DNA of 64,000 bases. Origin: Bacillota bacterium. Its GTDB lineage: Bacteria > Bacillota > Clostridia > Lachnospirales > Lachnospiraceae. Under the pieces are notes generated by a model that did not search any database, was not told where the DNA came from, and was given only the letters and a program-made list of their open reading frames with translations. Of the stretch, positions 43,066-52,394 are shown piece by piece. The number at the start of each line of letters is the position of its first letter. Position 1 is the first letter of the stretch. Position numbers and translations under genes: made by a program. The DNA is taken from NCBI GenBank assembly GCA_023439125.1, contig JAEXOU010000006.1, positions 1-64,000 of the forward strand. Reading direction: 5' to 3'.

Positions 43066-44364
43066 ATGTTAAAAAAATTAAGATTACATTATAGCCCGAA
43101 TAAAAGAAAAAAAGAAAAGGTTAAGGAGCCTGTAGGACCTATAATAGTGGAAGATACTAGTAGTAAGATAGAGAATGAGAGTGAACCACTACAAAATGTA
43201 AAACCATATCATTTTCGCTTTCAACCAAACAATCGCTATTTTACAATTAGCCTATATGTTCTTGCGGTATTAACAATCGGTATAATTATTATTCAGACAA
43301 TAATTAATTTACCGTTTATTGCAAATGCATTGAGTCGCTTCATGCTAATAATTCAACCGTTTGTGGTTGCCTTTTTTATTGCATTTATTATCAATCCGAT
43401 TGTAAAGTGGTTGGCTGATCGTTTTTTTGGTAGATTACTAAGAATTAAGAATGTTAAAGCTTGCTTAGCACTTGGAATTTTAACTGCATATGTTATCGTA
43501 ATTGGGGCAATCATTGCATTTTGTTTTTATGTGGTTCCACAGATTTCAGAGAGTATATCAACATTAAGCAATCAAGTTACCGATTTATATAATCCGATAT
43601 ATGAGTTTATTAATTCGTTAGAGGTGCGTTTCCCAACACTTGAACTTGGATGGGTTGAAGATAAGTTAAATGAATCTTTACCACAGCTTATTTCTGCAGG
43701 AACAGATTTGGTAAAGAATTTACTACCTAAATTATTAAATTTATCAATATCAATTGCAAAAATAGCAATTAATATATTGTTATCAATCGCTATCTCAATT
43801 TATATGCTTTATGATAAAAGAACATTATCAAAGAATGCAACAAGAGTACTTTATGCATTTATTCCGAAGAAAAAGGCTGAATCAATTTTAAAACTCACAA
43901 AGGAATGTGGTAATATATTTACAAGCTTTATCGTAGGTAAAACGATTGATTCAACGATTATAGGAATCATGTGTTTTATCATTATGTCAATACTTGGACT
44001 CGATTATGCAGTACTTCTTAGTGTTATTGTAGGTGTTACCAATATGATTCCATACTTTGGTCCATTTATTGGAGCAATTCCTGGAATTCTATTATATTTA
44101 TGTATCAATCCTGTTAATGCTCTTGTATTTGGAATTATGATATTAGCATTGCAGCAATTTGACGGATGGATTTTAGGTCCCAAAATTCTTGGTGACTCAA
44201 CAGGATTAACTCCATTATGGGTTATCTTTGGCATTACCGTCGGGGGTGCATATGGAGGGGTATTTGGAATGTTTTTAGGAGTTCCAATTGTGGCTGTTGT
44301 AGCTTATCTTTCCGATCTATTTATTTCTTATCGACTGAAGAAGAAAAATTTACAAATCAAATAA
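43066..44364 (+). CDS. AI-2E family transporter (PerM/YdiK type)
   Basis: 432-aa integral membrane protein. A basic N-terminal segment of about 60 residues precedes helices at about 65-85, 90-115 and 130-160. A poorly conserved soluble loop follows, and then a cluster of helices in the C-terminal half. The family signature is LLSVIVGVTNMIPYFGPFIGAIPG. Members export autoinducer-2 or act as Na+/H+ antiporters; the substrate here cannot be told. ATG follows AAAGGGGAAG. Confidence 0.9.
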   Translation: MLKKLRLHYSPNKRKKEKVKEPVGPIIVEDTSSKIENESEPLQNVKPYHFRFQPNNRYFTISLYVLAVLTIGIIIIQTIINLPFIANALSRFMLIIQPFVVAFFIAFIINPIVKWLADRFFGRLLRIKNVKACLALGILTAYVIVIGAIIAFCFYVVPQISESISTLSNQVTDLYNPIYEFINSLEVRFPTLELGWVEDKLNESLPQLISAGTDLVKNLLPKLLNLSISIAKIAINILLSIAISIYMLYDKRTLSKNATRVLYAFIPKKKAESILKLTKECGNIFTSFIVGKTIDSTIIGIMCFIIMSILGLDYAVLLSVIVGVTNMIPYFGPFIGAIPGILLYLCINPVNALVFGIMILALQQFDGWILGPKILGDSTGLTPLWVIFGITVGGAYGGVFGMFLGVPIVAVVAYLSDLFISYRLKKKNLQIK

Positions 44365-44373
44365 GATACCAAG

Positions 44374-44436
44374 AGAAGAGCGGCCGCGTAAGCGACCGCT
44401 CTTCTGTGTGAGTGTTCTGCAAGCAAAACACTTTTC
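44374..44436. terminator. double hairpin terminator between convergent genes
   Basis: The first hairpin is AGAAGAGCGGCCGC/GCGACCGCTCTTCT (44374-44405). The second is AGTGTTCTGC/GCAAAACACT (44411-44432), followed by TTTT. The second is a variant of the GTTTTGCAAGCAAAAC motif. A similar pairing of elements occurs near 23840-23882. Confidence 0.85.
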
Positions 44437-44472
44437 TATTACATAGGAAAGCTCTTTGAACTTCCCTATTGC

Positions 44473-44781
44473 TTACTGAAATAATTCTTCTAATTTTTGC
44501 TTCGTTACAACACCTACGAGTGTTTGTGTAGGCTCTCCATTTTTAAAATATATCATTGTTGGAATTGACATAACGCGGTATTTTGCAGCTATCTCTTGTG
44601 CATTATCAACATTTAATTTACCAATTTTAATTTTACCTTCATATTGAGTTGCAAGCTCATCAATAATTGGTCCCATCATTTTACATGGTCCACACCAATC
44701 TGCATAGAAATCAACTACTACTGGAAGTTCTGATTGAATCACTTCCTTTTCAAAATTATGTTCATCAAATATCATTGCCAT
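44473..44781 (-). CDS. trxA: thioredoxin
   Basis: 102 aa, classic thioredoxin fold with the redox motif WCGPCKM at about residues 30-36 and the cis-proline in MSIPTMIYF. Reduces protein disulfides in the cytoplasm, using thioredoxin reductase. Single gene; ribosome site GGAGGTACAAATTT upstream. Confidence 0.97.
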   Translation of the reverse strand: MAMIFDEHNFEKEVIQSELPVVVDFYADWCGPCKMMGPIIDELATQYEGKIKIGKLNVDNAQEIAAKYRVMSIPTMIYFKNGEPTQTLVGVVTKQKLEELFQ

Positions 44782-44841
44782 AAATTTGTACCTCCATTAA
44801 AATTCATTTGTAGTGTACCCTATTTTGAATAGGTTAATCGT

Positions 44842-44991
44842 TTATTTTGTAGTCTTCTTTTTCGGAAGAGTTGCATTCTTAAGCATGGAATCTATTTTGT
44901 CCCAAGAAGATTTCATATCAAGGACTTTTTTATTTAGTTGCTGATTTGAACCTAATGAATTGGCTATTCTATTTTTGGGTGTTGGTTTCAT
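44842..44991 (-). CDS. possible small basic protein
   Basis: 49 codons: MKPTPKNRIANSLGSNQQ at the start and NATLPKKKTTK at the end. Very Lys-rich, with a central helical stretch (LNKKVLDMKSSWDKIDSML). The ribosome site is weak (GTGAG). It fills the gap between trmB and trxA in the same orientation. Codon use looks coding, but no family is recognised. Confidence 0.4.
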   Translation of the reverse strand: MKPTPKNRIANSLGSNQQLNKKVLDMKSSWDKIDSMLKNATLPKKKTTK

Positions 44992-45075
44992 AATCTCACA
45001 CTATATGATTTTACATTATCATATGCGATTACGAGGTTTCTTGCTCATACAGAGGTTAAATTACAGCTATGCCCT

Positions 45076-45711
45076 TTATCGATAAGCAACAAGCCGATGA
45101 ATTGGATTCCCCATGGAAGAAAAGCGCTGTTCATACTCAGTCATCACATTACCTTGGGCATATTCACTGTGATGTAAATCATAAGTGATATCTTTTAGCT
45201 TCCATCCAGCAGTAACAGCTTCTTCTAAAGAAAAATCAAAAAGTGGGCGATTATCGGTTTTAAATGCTACATAACCATCTTTACATAAAAATTCATTATA
45301 ACGAGTAAGAAACTCCTTGGAGGTAAGTCTACGCTTGGCATGACGATCTTTTGGCCAAGGATCTGAAAAATTAAGATAAATACGCTCTATTTCATCTTTT
45401 TCAAAGAGAGTAGCGATTGCTTCCGCATCAAATCTTAAAAAGAATAGGTTTGTACATGGTAGATCTTGGCGCTTTTCAATTGCACGCAGAAGTACACTAG
45501 AATACTTTTCAATACCAATATAATTTATATTAGGATTTTGAAGTGCTAAAGTTGTAATAAAGTTACCTTTTCCCATACCAATTTCAATGTGAATTGGATT
45601 GTTATTTTGAAACACTTCTTTCCATTTTCCTTTGTATTGTTCTGGATTTTGAATAACGAACTCGTTCGTCGCGATAGTCTCACGGGAACCAGGAATATTT
45701 CTTAATCTCAT
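45076..45711 (-). CDS. trmB: tRNA (guanine46-N7)-methyltransferase
   Basis: 211 aa. SAM-binding motif IHIEIGMGKGNFI and the signature LNFSDPWPKDRHAKRRLTS are diagnostic of TrmB. Methylates G46 in the variable loop of tRNA. The C-terminal TEYEQRFSSMGNPIHRL is also conserved. Divergent from the decarboxylase gene. Confidence 0.96.
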   Translation of the reverse strand: MRLRNIPGSRETIATNEFVIQNPEQYKGKWKEVFQNNNPIHIEIGMGKGNFITTLALQNPNINYIGIEKYSSVLLRAIEKRQDLPCTNLFFLRFDAEAIATLFEKDEIERIYLNFSDPWPKDRHAKRRLTSKEFLTRYNEFLCKDGYVAFKTDNRPLFDFSLEEAVTAGWKLKDITYDLHHSEYAQGNVMTEYEQRFSSMGNPIHRLVAYR

Positions 45712-45856
45712 GGTTTAATACCTTTCTGAATCAATAGCTTGGTTATTCACCCATTATAAAGGCTTGTCCTCATTTCGTCAACCGTTGAAACCCTTGTCAA
45801 TTATTGTAGTGTAAGCTATAATAAGTCTATTAGCCAATGTTAAGGAGCAAGAGAAC

Positions 45857-47296
45857 GTGAATCTATATGAAAACTTAATCAGTTATGCAAGTAAGGACTA
45901 CTATCCATTTCATATGCCTGGACATAAGAGAAGAGAGTTTTTAGATGAGAAAAGTCCTTACTCTTACGACATAACTGAAATTGATGGTTTCGATAATTTG
46001 CATGATGCGCAAGGGATATTAGCTACCGAGATGAAAGAAGCAGCAAAGCTTTATCATACAAAGAGTACTTACTTTTTAGTCAATGGAAGCACGTGTGGTA
46101 TATTATCTGCAATTAGTGCAGCAACAAATCCAAAGGACACAATTTTAGTTGCAAGGAATTGTCATAAGGCTGTATATAACTCGATTCTGTTAAGAGAGCT
46201 AAGACCGATCTATTTGTATCCTACGATGATACCTGGATATAATATGGCAGGTGTGATACGAGTTGAAGATGTAAAAAAAGCTTTTTTAGAGAATAAAAAT
46301 ATCACAGCAGTAGTAATTACATCTCCAACTTATGATGGTATTGTTTCAGATATTGAAGCAATTGCAAAAGTGGTTCATGAGCACAATAGTATTCTTATTG
46401 TAGATGAAGCACATGGAGCACATTTTCCCTTTTGTGAGCAGTTTCCCAAAAGTGCAATTGAATGTGATGCAGACTTAGTAATCCAAAGTGTTCATAAAAC
46501 ATTACCATCCCTTACACAAACTGCATTGTTACATCGTGTTACAAATCGGGTAGAGGAAAAAAGAGTACATAAGTATTTAAGTATCTATCAATCGAGTAGT
46601 CCATCTTATGTACTTATGGGAAGTATTGCGCGTTGTATGGAATTCCTTAAAATGTCGAGAGATAGATTTGATCATTACTATAAAAGATTAAATCGTTTTT
46701 ATGAAGAGGTTAAACTTCTTAAGAATATTGTCATTTTGAAGGACTTAAATATTCCGCAAGTCTACAAGAAAGATGATTCGAAAGTTATAATTACTGCAAA
46801 GAATGGTAAAATTTCGGGTGTAAACATATATTATAAATTATTGAAGGAGTATCATATCCAACCAGAGATGGTCACGAAAGATTATGTTATTTGCTTGAGT
46901 AGTGTATGTGATACAGAAGATGGATTTGACCGCTTAAGGGATGCTCTTTTTGATATCGACCATGAGCTTGATTCTTATCTAAAAAAATCAGATACTATTC
47001 CTGAAAAAAATCTTGATTCGAAAGAGTTTTTAAGAAACCAGATGGTTTTTTTATCATGTAGAATTGACCAATATAATACAAAGTCAATACCTTTATGCGA
47101 TTGTGAAGGGTATGTGGCAGCAGAGTATATTTATTTGTACCCACCAGGAATACCAATTGTTGTTCCAGGAGAGCGTATCTCAAAGGAACTATTAGAATGC
47201 TTAGAGGAGTATAAAAAGGCAGGTCTCTCAATCAAAGGGATGAATGATCTGAATGGAAAGATGCTAGAAGTGGTTGATAAAAATGAAACGAGTTAA
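45857..47296 (+). CDS. Orn/Lys/Arg decarboxylase family protein (YaaO type)
   Basis: PLP-dependent fold-type I decarboxylase of 479 aa. The PLP lysine is in SVHKTLPSLTQTA, with VDEAHGAHFPF as the cofactor-aspartate motif. The N-terminus FHMPGHKRREFL is a family hallmark. GTG start behind AAGGAG. The substrate (arginine, lysine or ornithine) cannot be decided. In Bacillus subtilis yaaO heads the same gene block that ends in abrB, and the order is kept here. Confidence 0.92.
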   Translation: MNLYENLISYASKDYYPFHMPGHKRREFLDEKSPYSYDITEIDGFDNLHDAQGILATEMKEAAKLYHTKSTYFLVNGSTCGILSAISAATNPKDTILVARNCHKAVYNSILLRELRPIYLYPTMIPGYNMAGVIRVEDVKKAFLENKNITAVVITSPTYDGIVSDIEAIAKVVHEHNSILIVDEAHGAHFPFCEQFPKSAIECDADLVIQSVHKTLPSLTQTALLHRVTNRVEEKRVHKYLSIYQSSSPSYVLMGSIARCMEFLKMSRDRFDHYYKRLNRFYEEVKLLKNIVILKDLNIPQVYKKDDSKVIITAKNGKISGVNIYYKLLKEYHIQPEMVTKDYVICLSSVCDTEDGFDRLRDALFDIDHELDSYLKKSDTIPEKNLDSKEFLRNQMVFLSCRIDQYNTKSIPLCDCEGYVAAEYIYLYPPGIPIVVPGERISKELLECLEEYKKAGLSIKGMNDLNGKMLEVVDKNETS

Positions 47297-47308
47297 ATAG
47301 GAGTTAAT

Positions 47309-47890
47309 ATGGGAAAAATATTTATGGTGACTGGAAAAAGTGCAACCGGTAAAGATACAATCTATAAGAGATTGTTAGATAATGTAGACTTAACTACAAT
47401 CGTAAGCTACACAACAAGACCAATTCGTAGTGGTGAAGTAGATGGAGTAGAATATTACTTTGTTACAGTAGAACAATTAAAGGAATTAGAGGAACAGGGA
47501 AAAATTATCGAACAACGTGCTTATAGTACAGTTTGTGGTGTATGGAATTACTTTACCGTAAATGATGGGCAGTTTGATCAGGAGGATTGTAACTATATTT
47601 TAATTGGTACTCTAGTACAGTATGAAAAAATGCGGAATTATTTTGGTCAAGATCGAGTAATTCCAATTTATATTGAAGTAGATGGAGCAGAACGATTAAT
47701 ACGTTCAGTGACAAGAGAACGACAGCAACAGAAACCAAAATATGCAGAAGTATGCAGAAGATTCTTAGCAGATGAAGTCGATTTTTCCGAGGAAAATATC
47801 CAACGATTAGGTATTACAAAACGTTATAAAAATGACGATTTGGATGCCTGTGTTGCTGAGATTACTAGGGATATCAAGGTAATTCTATAA
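47309..47890 (+). CDS. guanylate kinase-like protein
   Basis: 193 aa P-loop kinase. Walker A is GKSATGKDTI, and the guanylate-kinase core SYTTRPIRSGEVDGVEYYFV, including the TTRP nucleotide-binding motif, is present. It sits between the decarboxylase and yaaR genes, where Bacillus has thymidylate kinase (tmk). Sequence clearly groups it with guanylate kinases, not Tmk. Another gmk is expected near rpoZ in this genome, so this may be a paralogue with altered substrate (inference). Confidence 0.82.
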   Translation: MGKIFMVTGKSATGKDTIYKRLLDNVDLTTIVSYTTRPIRSGEVDGVEYYFVTVEQLKELEEQGKIIEQRAYSTVCGVWNYFTVNDGQFDQEDCNYILIGTLVQYEKMRNYFGQDRVIPIYIEVDGAERLIRSVTRERQQQKPKYAEVCRRFLADEVDFSEENIQRLGITKRYKNDDLDACVAEITRDIKVIL

Positions 47891-47970
47891 ATAATACTAT
47901 AAATTAAATTTTATTCATGGTATAATACTAGCAGTTAAGTGGCGAATTTAACCCATATGGAGGAAAGTTC

Positions 47971-48411
47971 ATGGAGATTAAAGTAAATCAAACTCAACCA
48001 TTAAATCAAGTGGAGCAAAAAGCACCAATTAAGAATACAGATGGTTCGTTTAAATTTACATTAATCAGCAACATTGAGGAGCAGGAACTACAGGCTCGTT
48101 TAAATGTTCTTATGGAGAATATAGAGAGTCAAGGAAAACGCATTACGAAACATATGGATGTGGTTGATATGAGAAAATATCGGGAAATGATCAAAGAGTT
48201 TATGAATGAAATTGTTAACCATTCCCATAAGTTTTCCAGACAAAATTTTCTTGACAAACGAGGTCGCCATCGAGTGTACGGAATGATAAAGCTGATTGAT
48301 AAAAATTTAGATGAATTGGCAGCTGAGCTAATTAAGGAAGAATCAGATGCAATTACGATTCTTAGTAAAATAGATGAAATAAGGGGACTCTTATTAGATT
48401 TGCTGGCATAG
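47971..48411 (+). CDS. yaaR: YaaR family protein (DUF327)
   Basis: 146 aa, soluble, mostly helical. NHSHKFSRQNFLDKRGRHRVYGMIKLIDKNLDELA is the DUF327 core (described here in two parts: NHSHKFSRQNFLDKRGR and HRVYGMIKLID). Function unknown. It keeps the yaaR-holB-yaaT order of Bacillus. Strong GGAGGAAAG ribosome site. Confidence 0.9.
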   Translation: MEIKVNQTQPLNQVEQKAPIKNTDGSFKFTLISNIEEQELQARLNVLMENIESQGKRITKHMDVVDMRKYREMIKEFMNEIVNHSHKFSRQNFLDKRGRHRVYGMIKLIDKNLDELAAELIKEESDAITILSKIDEIRGLLLDLLA

Positions 48412-48437
48412 GTCGAGGTTAGAAAGGCAGGACAAGC

Positions 48438-49421
48438 GTGAATACTTTTGTTAATGTAATTGGGCACGAAGAAATTAAGAACCATCTACAGAGTTCAATA
48501 CAGATGGGGAAAATTTCTCATGCATACATTTTCGCTGGTGAGGATGGTATTGGGAAAAATTTTGTGGCTGATATTTTTGCAGCAACGATACAATGTGAAG
48601 CGAAGAAAGAAAATCCATGTGGAATATGTAAATCATGTCATCAAGCCGCGTCAGGAAATCAACCAGATATTAAGAGAGTGACACATGAAAAAAGTGGGAT
48701 TGGTGTTGATGATATTCGACTTCAAATTAATGCAGATATTGGTGTGAAGCCATATGCGAGTCCATATAAGATCTATATTGTGGATGAAGCAGAGAAGATG
48801 ACAGAACAAGCACAGAATGCTCTGCTAAAAACAATTGAAGAACCACCAGAATATGCAGTAATTATTCTGTTAACAAATAATGTTAATGCTTTTTTACCAA
48901 CAATCTTATCTCGCTGTGTAATTCTTAATTTTAAGTCGGTAGAGGTCAAAGAGATTGAGTCATATTTGATGAATCAAGCTAAAATTCCAGATTATCAAGC
49001 AAAAATTAGTGCGGCTTTCGCTTGTGGAAATCTTGGAAAAGCTTTAAAATATGCATCTTCTGAATCTTTTATGCAGCTGAAAAGCGACATTATACATTTA
49101 ATGAAGAATATGAAGGAGACCGATATTACTGTAATCGTGGATGCAGTCAAGTATTTTGCAGAGAATAAGTCACAAATTAATGATTGCCTTGATCTTATGA
49201 TGCTATGGTATCGAGATGTGCTTATGTTCAAAGCTACGAAGGATGCAAACGTTTTATTATATCAGGATGAACTTCAGGATATCTCAAGGCAAGCAGAATT
49301 AATCGATTTTGAGCATTTAAATCATATTATGGATGCATTTTCCACAGTAAAGTCACGTTTAAATGCTAATGTGAATTATGATATGGCAATGGAACTGCTT
49401 CTTCTTAGTATGAGTGAGTAA
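48438..49421 (+). CDS. holB: DNA polymerase III delta' subunit
   Basis: Clamp-loader AAA+ subunit, 327 aa, GTG start. P-loop-like GEDGIGKN at about 34-41, the zinc-binding set C-X7-C-X2-C-X2-C (from CEAKKENPCGICKSC), YIVDEAEKMTEQAQNALLKT (Walker B region) and the sensor SRC motif LSRCVILNF. In the yaaR-holB-yaaT block. Confidence 0.93.
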   Translation: MNTFVNVIGHEEIKNHLQSSIQMGKISHAYIFAGEDGIGKNFVADIFAATIQCEAKKENPCGICKSCHQAASGNQPDIKRVTHEKSGIGVDDIRLQINADIGVKPYASPYKIYIVDEAEKMTEQAQNALLKTIEEPPEYAVIILLTNNVNAFLPTILSRCVILNFKSVEVKEIESYLMNQAKIPDYQAKISAAFACGNLGKALKYASSESFMQLKSDIIHLMKNMKETDITVIVDAVKYFAENKSQINDCLDLMMLWYRDVLMFKATKDANVLLYQDELQDISRQAELIDFEHLNHIMDAFSTVKSRLNANVNYDMAMELLLLSMSE

Positions 49422-49498
49422 CAGGTGAAATAGTAAACCGTTTATACGTATAAAATGAGAGAATAAAGTGAGAGAATAAAAAAAGAGAGGATAAAGGG

Positions 49499-50401
49499 AT
49501 GATAACTGTAATTGGTGTTCGTTTTCGCAGGGCAGGAAAGGTGTATTTTTTTGATCCTGCGGATTTTGATATAAAACAGGGGGATAACGTTATTGTTGAA
49601 ACAGCAAGAGGCGTTGAATATGGCAATGTTGTACTTGGTAAGAGAGATGTAGAAGATAGTCAGGTTGTTCAACCTTTAAAGGCTGTAATGCGTATTGCAA
49701 CACAAGAAGATGATGAGATTGAACATCGTAATAAGGAGAAAGAAAAAGAAGCATTTAAAATCTGTCTTGAGAAGATATCAAAGCATCAGTTAGAAATGAA
49801 ACTGATTGACTGTGAATACACGTTTGATAATAATAAAGTGTTATTTTATTTTACTGCAGATGGAAGAATCGATTTTCGTGAATTAGTTAAAGATTTAGCT
49901 TCTGTATTCAAAACACGTATTGAACTTCGTCAGATTGGCGTGCGCGATGAGACTAAGATTCTTGGTGGAATTGGTATCTGTGGTAGACCATTGTGCTGTC
50001 ATACACATTTATCAGAGTTCGCACCTGTTTCGATTAAAATGGCGAAAGAGCAAAATTTATCATTAAATCCAACCAAAATATCAGGTGTCTGTGGGCGTTT
50101 GATGTGTTGCTTAAAGAATGAGGAAGAGGCGTATGAGGAACTTAATAGTAGACTTCCTAATGTTGGTGATTATGTAACAACAAGTGATAATTTACGTGGT
50201 GAAGTAACTAGCGTTAGTGTACTTAAACAGCTTGTAAAGGTAATTGTAGTATTAGAAAACGATGAAAAAGAAATTCGTGAATATAAAGTAGATGATTTAC
50301 GTTTTAAACCTAAAAAACGTAAAGAAAAAGTACAATTAGATGAGGAATTACGCGCACTGGAATTGTTAGAGAAAAAAGAAGGAAATCATTTAGATGACTA
50401 A
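49499..50401 (+). CDS. yaaT: PSP1/YaaT family protein
   Basis: 300 aa. VIGVRFRRAGKVYFFDP starts the PSP1 domain. The cysteine-rich signature GGIGICGRPLCCHTHLSEF and GVCGRLMCCLKNE are both intact. In Bacillus YaaT (RicT) forms the Y-complex with YlbF and YmcA and binds iron-sulfur clusters, controlling RNase Y-dependent mRNA maturation. The stop overlaps the next gene by 8 bp, so translation is coupled. Confidence 0.94.
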   Translation: MITVIGVRFRRAGKVYFFDPADFDIKQGDNVIVETARGVEYGNVVLGKRDVEDSQVVQPLKAVMRIATQEDDEIEHRNKEKEKEAFKICLEKISKHQLEMKLIDCEYTFDNNKVLFYFTADGRIDFRELVKDLASVFKTRIELRQIGVRDETKILGGIGICGRPLCCHTHLSEFAPVSIKMAKEQNLSLNPTKISGVCGRLMCCLKNEEEAYEELNSRLPNVGDYVTTSDNLRGEVTSVSVLKQLVKVIVVLENDEKEIREYKVDDLRFKPKKRKEKVQLDEELRALELLEKKEGNHLDD

Positions 50402-51131
50402 TTTAGTGTTACCAAATGAACGAGTAGATGAATTACATCGCAATCATTATAAGATTATACAGAATCCTGAGAAATTTTGTTTTGGAATGGATGCAGTATT
50501 ATTGTCTGGGTTTGCTAAGGTGAAGGAAGGAGAGTCTGTCCTTGACCTTGGTACGGGGACAGCCATTATTCCAATCTTGTTGGAAGCAAAAACAAAGGGA
50601 GAAAAATTTGTTGGGCTTGAGATCCAAGAAGAGAGTGCTGATATGGCTCGACGAAGTGTAATGTTAAATCATCTTGAGGACAAAATTTCAATTATAACGG
50701 GAGATATTAAGGAAGCCAATCATTTATTTAAGCCGGCTTCCTTTGATGTTATTACAAGTAATCCACCGTATATGGACCATCATCATGGATTGGTAAATCC
50801 AAATATGCCTAAGGCGATTGCTCGCCATGAGTTATTATGTAATTTAGATGATGTTGTAGGTCAAGCATCAAAGTTATTAAAACCAAATGGACGTTTTTAT
50901 ATGGTACATCGTCCATTTCGCCTAACTGATATTATTCTTACAATGAAAAAGTATAATCTAGAACCAAAACGTATGAAATTAGTATATCCTTACATTGATA
51001 AAGAACCTAATATGGTCTTAATTGAAGGATTGCGTGGCGGAAAGCCTATGATTAAGGTTGACCCACCATTGATTGTATATAAAGAGCCTAATGTATACAC
51101 GCAGGAAATCTTAGATATTTATGGGTACTAG
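50394..51131 (+). CDS. tRNA1(Val) (adenine37-N6)-methyltransferase-like protein (YabB)
   Basis: 245-aa SAM-dependent methyltransferase. Motif I is VLDLGTGTAIIPILL, and the catalytic TSNPPYMDHHHG is an NPPY motif of N6-adenine methyltransferases. Corresponds to Bacillus yabB. Substrate A37 of tRNA1(Val) is known for the E. coli homologue; here inferred. Confidence 0.9.
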   Translation: MTNLVLPNERVDELHRNHYKIIQNPEKFCFGMDAVLLSGFAKVKEGESVLDLGTGTAIIPILLEAKTKGEKFVGLEIQEESADMARRSVMLNHLEDKISIITGDIKEANHLFKPASFDVITSNPPYMDHHHGLVNPNMPKAIARHELLCNLDDVVGQASKLLKPNGRFYMVHRPFRLTDIILTMKKYNLEPKRMKLVYPYIDKEPNMVLIEGLRGGKPMIKVDPPLIVYKEPNVYTQEILDIYGY

Positions 51132-51147
51132 AAGGAGAATTTAAGTT

Positions 51148-51996
51148 ATGCCAGGAAAATTATATTTATGTGCTACACCGATAGGTAACCTTGAAGATAT
51201 GACATTTCGTGCAGTTCGTGTATTGAATGGAGTAGACTTAATTGCAGCAGAGGATACGAGAAATAGTATTAAGTTACTGAATTATTTTGAAATAAAGACT
51301 CCGATGACTAGCTATCATGAGTTTAACAAAATTGATAAAGGTCACTACTTAATAGAACAATTACAACAAGGAAAGAATATAGCGCTGATTACAGATGCAG
51401 GAACTCCTGGAATATCAGATCCAGGGGAAGAATTAGTTGCAATGGCACATCAAGCAGGTATTGAAGTGACTTCTCTTCCTGGTGCATGTGCATTAATTAC
51501 AGCTTTAACAATCTCGGGCCGTAAAACTCGACGATTTTGTTTTGAGGCATTTCTTCCTACAGAAAAAAAAGAGCGTCAAATGATATTGAATGAACTGGTA
51601 GATGAGACACGTACGATTATTATTTATGAGGCACCACATCGTCTAATTAAAACACTAACTGTGTTGAAGGAGACATTAGGAAATCGTAATATAACAATTT
51701 GTCGAGAACTTACTAAACGCTATGAAACTGCATTTTTGACTACATTTGAGTGTGCAATCCAACATTACACAGAGAATGAACCGAAAGGAGAATGTGTCAT
51801 ATTGATTGAGGGACGTACCCATGCAGATTTACAGCAAGAATCTCAAGAACAATGGCTTTCTATGTCCCTTAAAGAGCATATGCAACATTATTTAGATCAG
51901 GGGTTTACAAAAAAGGACGCAATGAAGCAGGTTGCATCTGATCGAGGCCTATCGAAACGTGATATTTATGCTCAATTATTAGAAAATGATGATTAA
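51148..51996 (+). CDS. rsmI: 16S rRNA (cytidine1402-2'-O)-methyltransferase
   Basis: 282 aa tetrapyrrole-methylase fold. LYLCATPIGNLEDMTFRA, VDLIAAEDTRNS and LITDAGTPGISDPGEELV are RsmI signatures. With RsmH it makes m4Cm1402 in the ribosomal P site. The C-terminus LSKRDIYAQLLEND is the HTH-like end found in the family. Equivalent to Bacillus yabC, in the same order. Confidence 0.96.
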   Translation: MPGKLYLCATPIGNLEDMTFRAVRVLNGVDLIAAEDTRNSIKLLNYFEIKTPMTSYHEFNKIDKGHYLIEQLQQGKNIALITDAGTPGISDPGEELVAMAHQAGIEVTSLPGACALITALTISGRKTRRFCFEAFLPTEKKERQMILNELVDETRTIIIYEAPHRLIKTLTVLKETLGNRNITICRELTKRYETAFLTTFECAIQHYTENEPKGECVILIEGRTHADLQQESQEQWLSMSLKEHMQHYLDQGFTKKDAMKQVASDRGLSKRDIYAQLLENDD

Positions 51997-52039
51997 CGTT
52001 GTACCAAAGTGTCTTTGAAACTTGAATCATGATAGAATA

Positions 52040-52097
52040 AAAAAAGTATAGAAAACTTGCTTAAGGGCAGTATAAGCAGTGATTTCTATACTTTTTT
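52040..52097. terminator. bidirectional terminator between rsmI and abrB
   Basis: AAAAAAGTATAGAAA (52040-52054) and TTTCTATACTTTTTT (52083-52097) form a perfect 15-bp stem with A and T tails on each side, serving both converging genes. Confidence 0.9.
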
Positions 52098-52136
52098 AGT
52101 AAGTACAAAATTTTTTAAATTAATAAGTATTAAGTA

Positions 52137-52394
52137 TTATTCAATGATACCAGCAAGTTTTGCAAGTTCAATGATTGAACTCTTAGAGATCTTCTTGCCA
52201 CAGTAATCAACTAATTCATCTTTATTACCATTAAAGATATCAGCTGGTTCATATTTTTGAAGAATGATTTTTCCTTCGTCAACAAAGATTTCTAATGGAT
52301 CTCTTTCACTTACACCCAATGTTCTTCTTAACTCAATAGGAAGTGTAATACGTCCTAATTCATCTAATTTTCTAACGATACCTGTGCTTTTCAA
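52137..52394 (-). CDS. abrB: AbrB-family transition-state regulator
   Basis: 85 aa from a TTG start at 52394, placed 7 bases behind AAAGGAGGG. The SpoVT/AbrB swapped-hairpin domain is clear (STGIVRKLDELGRITLP and LEIFVDEGKIILQKYEP). The C-terminal 35 residues (GNKDELVDYCGKKISKSS) differ from Bacillus AbrB. Acts as a DNA-binding regulator of post-exponential genes in relatives. An upstream ATG would overlap the ribosome site, so TTG is preferred. Confidence 0.93.
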   Translation of the reverse strand: MKSTGIVRKLDELGRITLPIELRRTLGVSERDPLEIFVDEGKIILQKYEPADIFNGNKDELVDYCGKKISKSSIIELAKLAGIIE

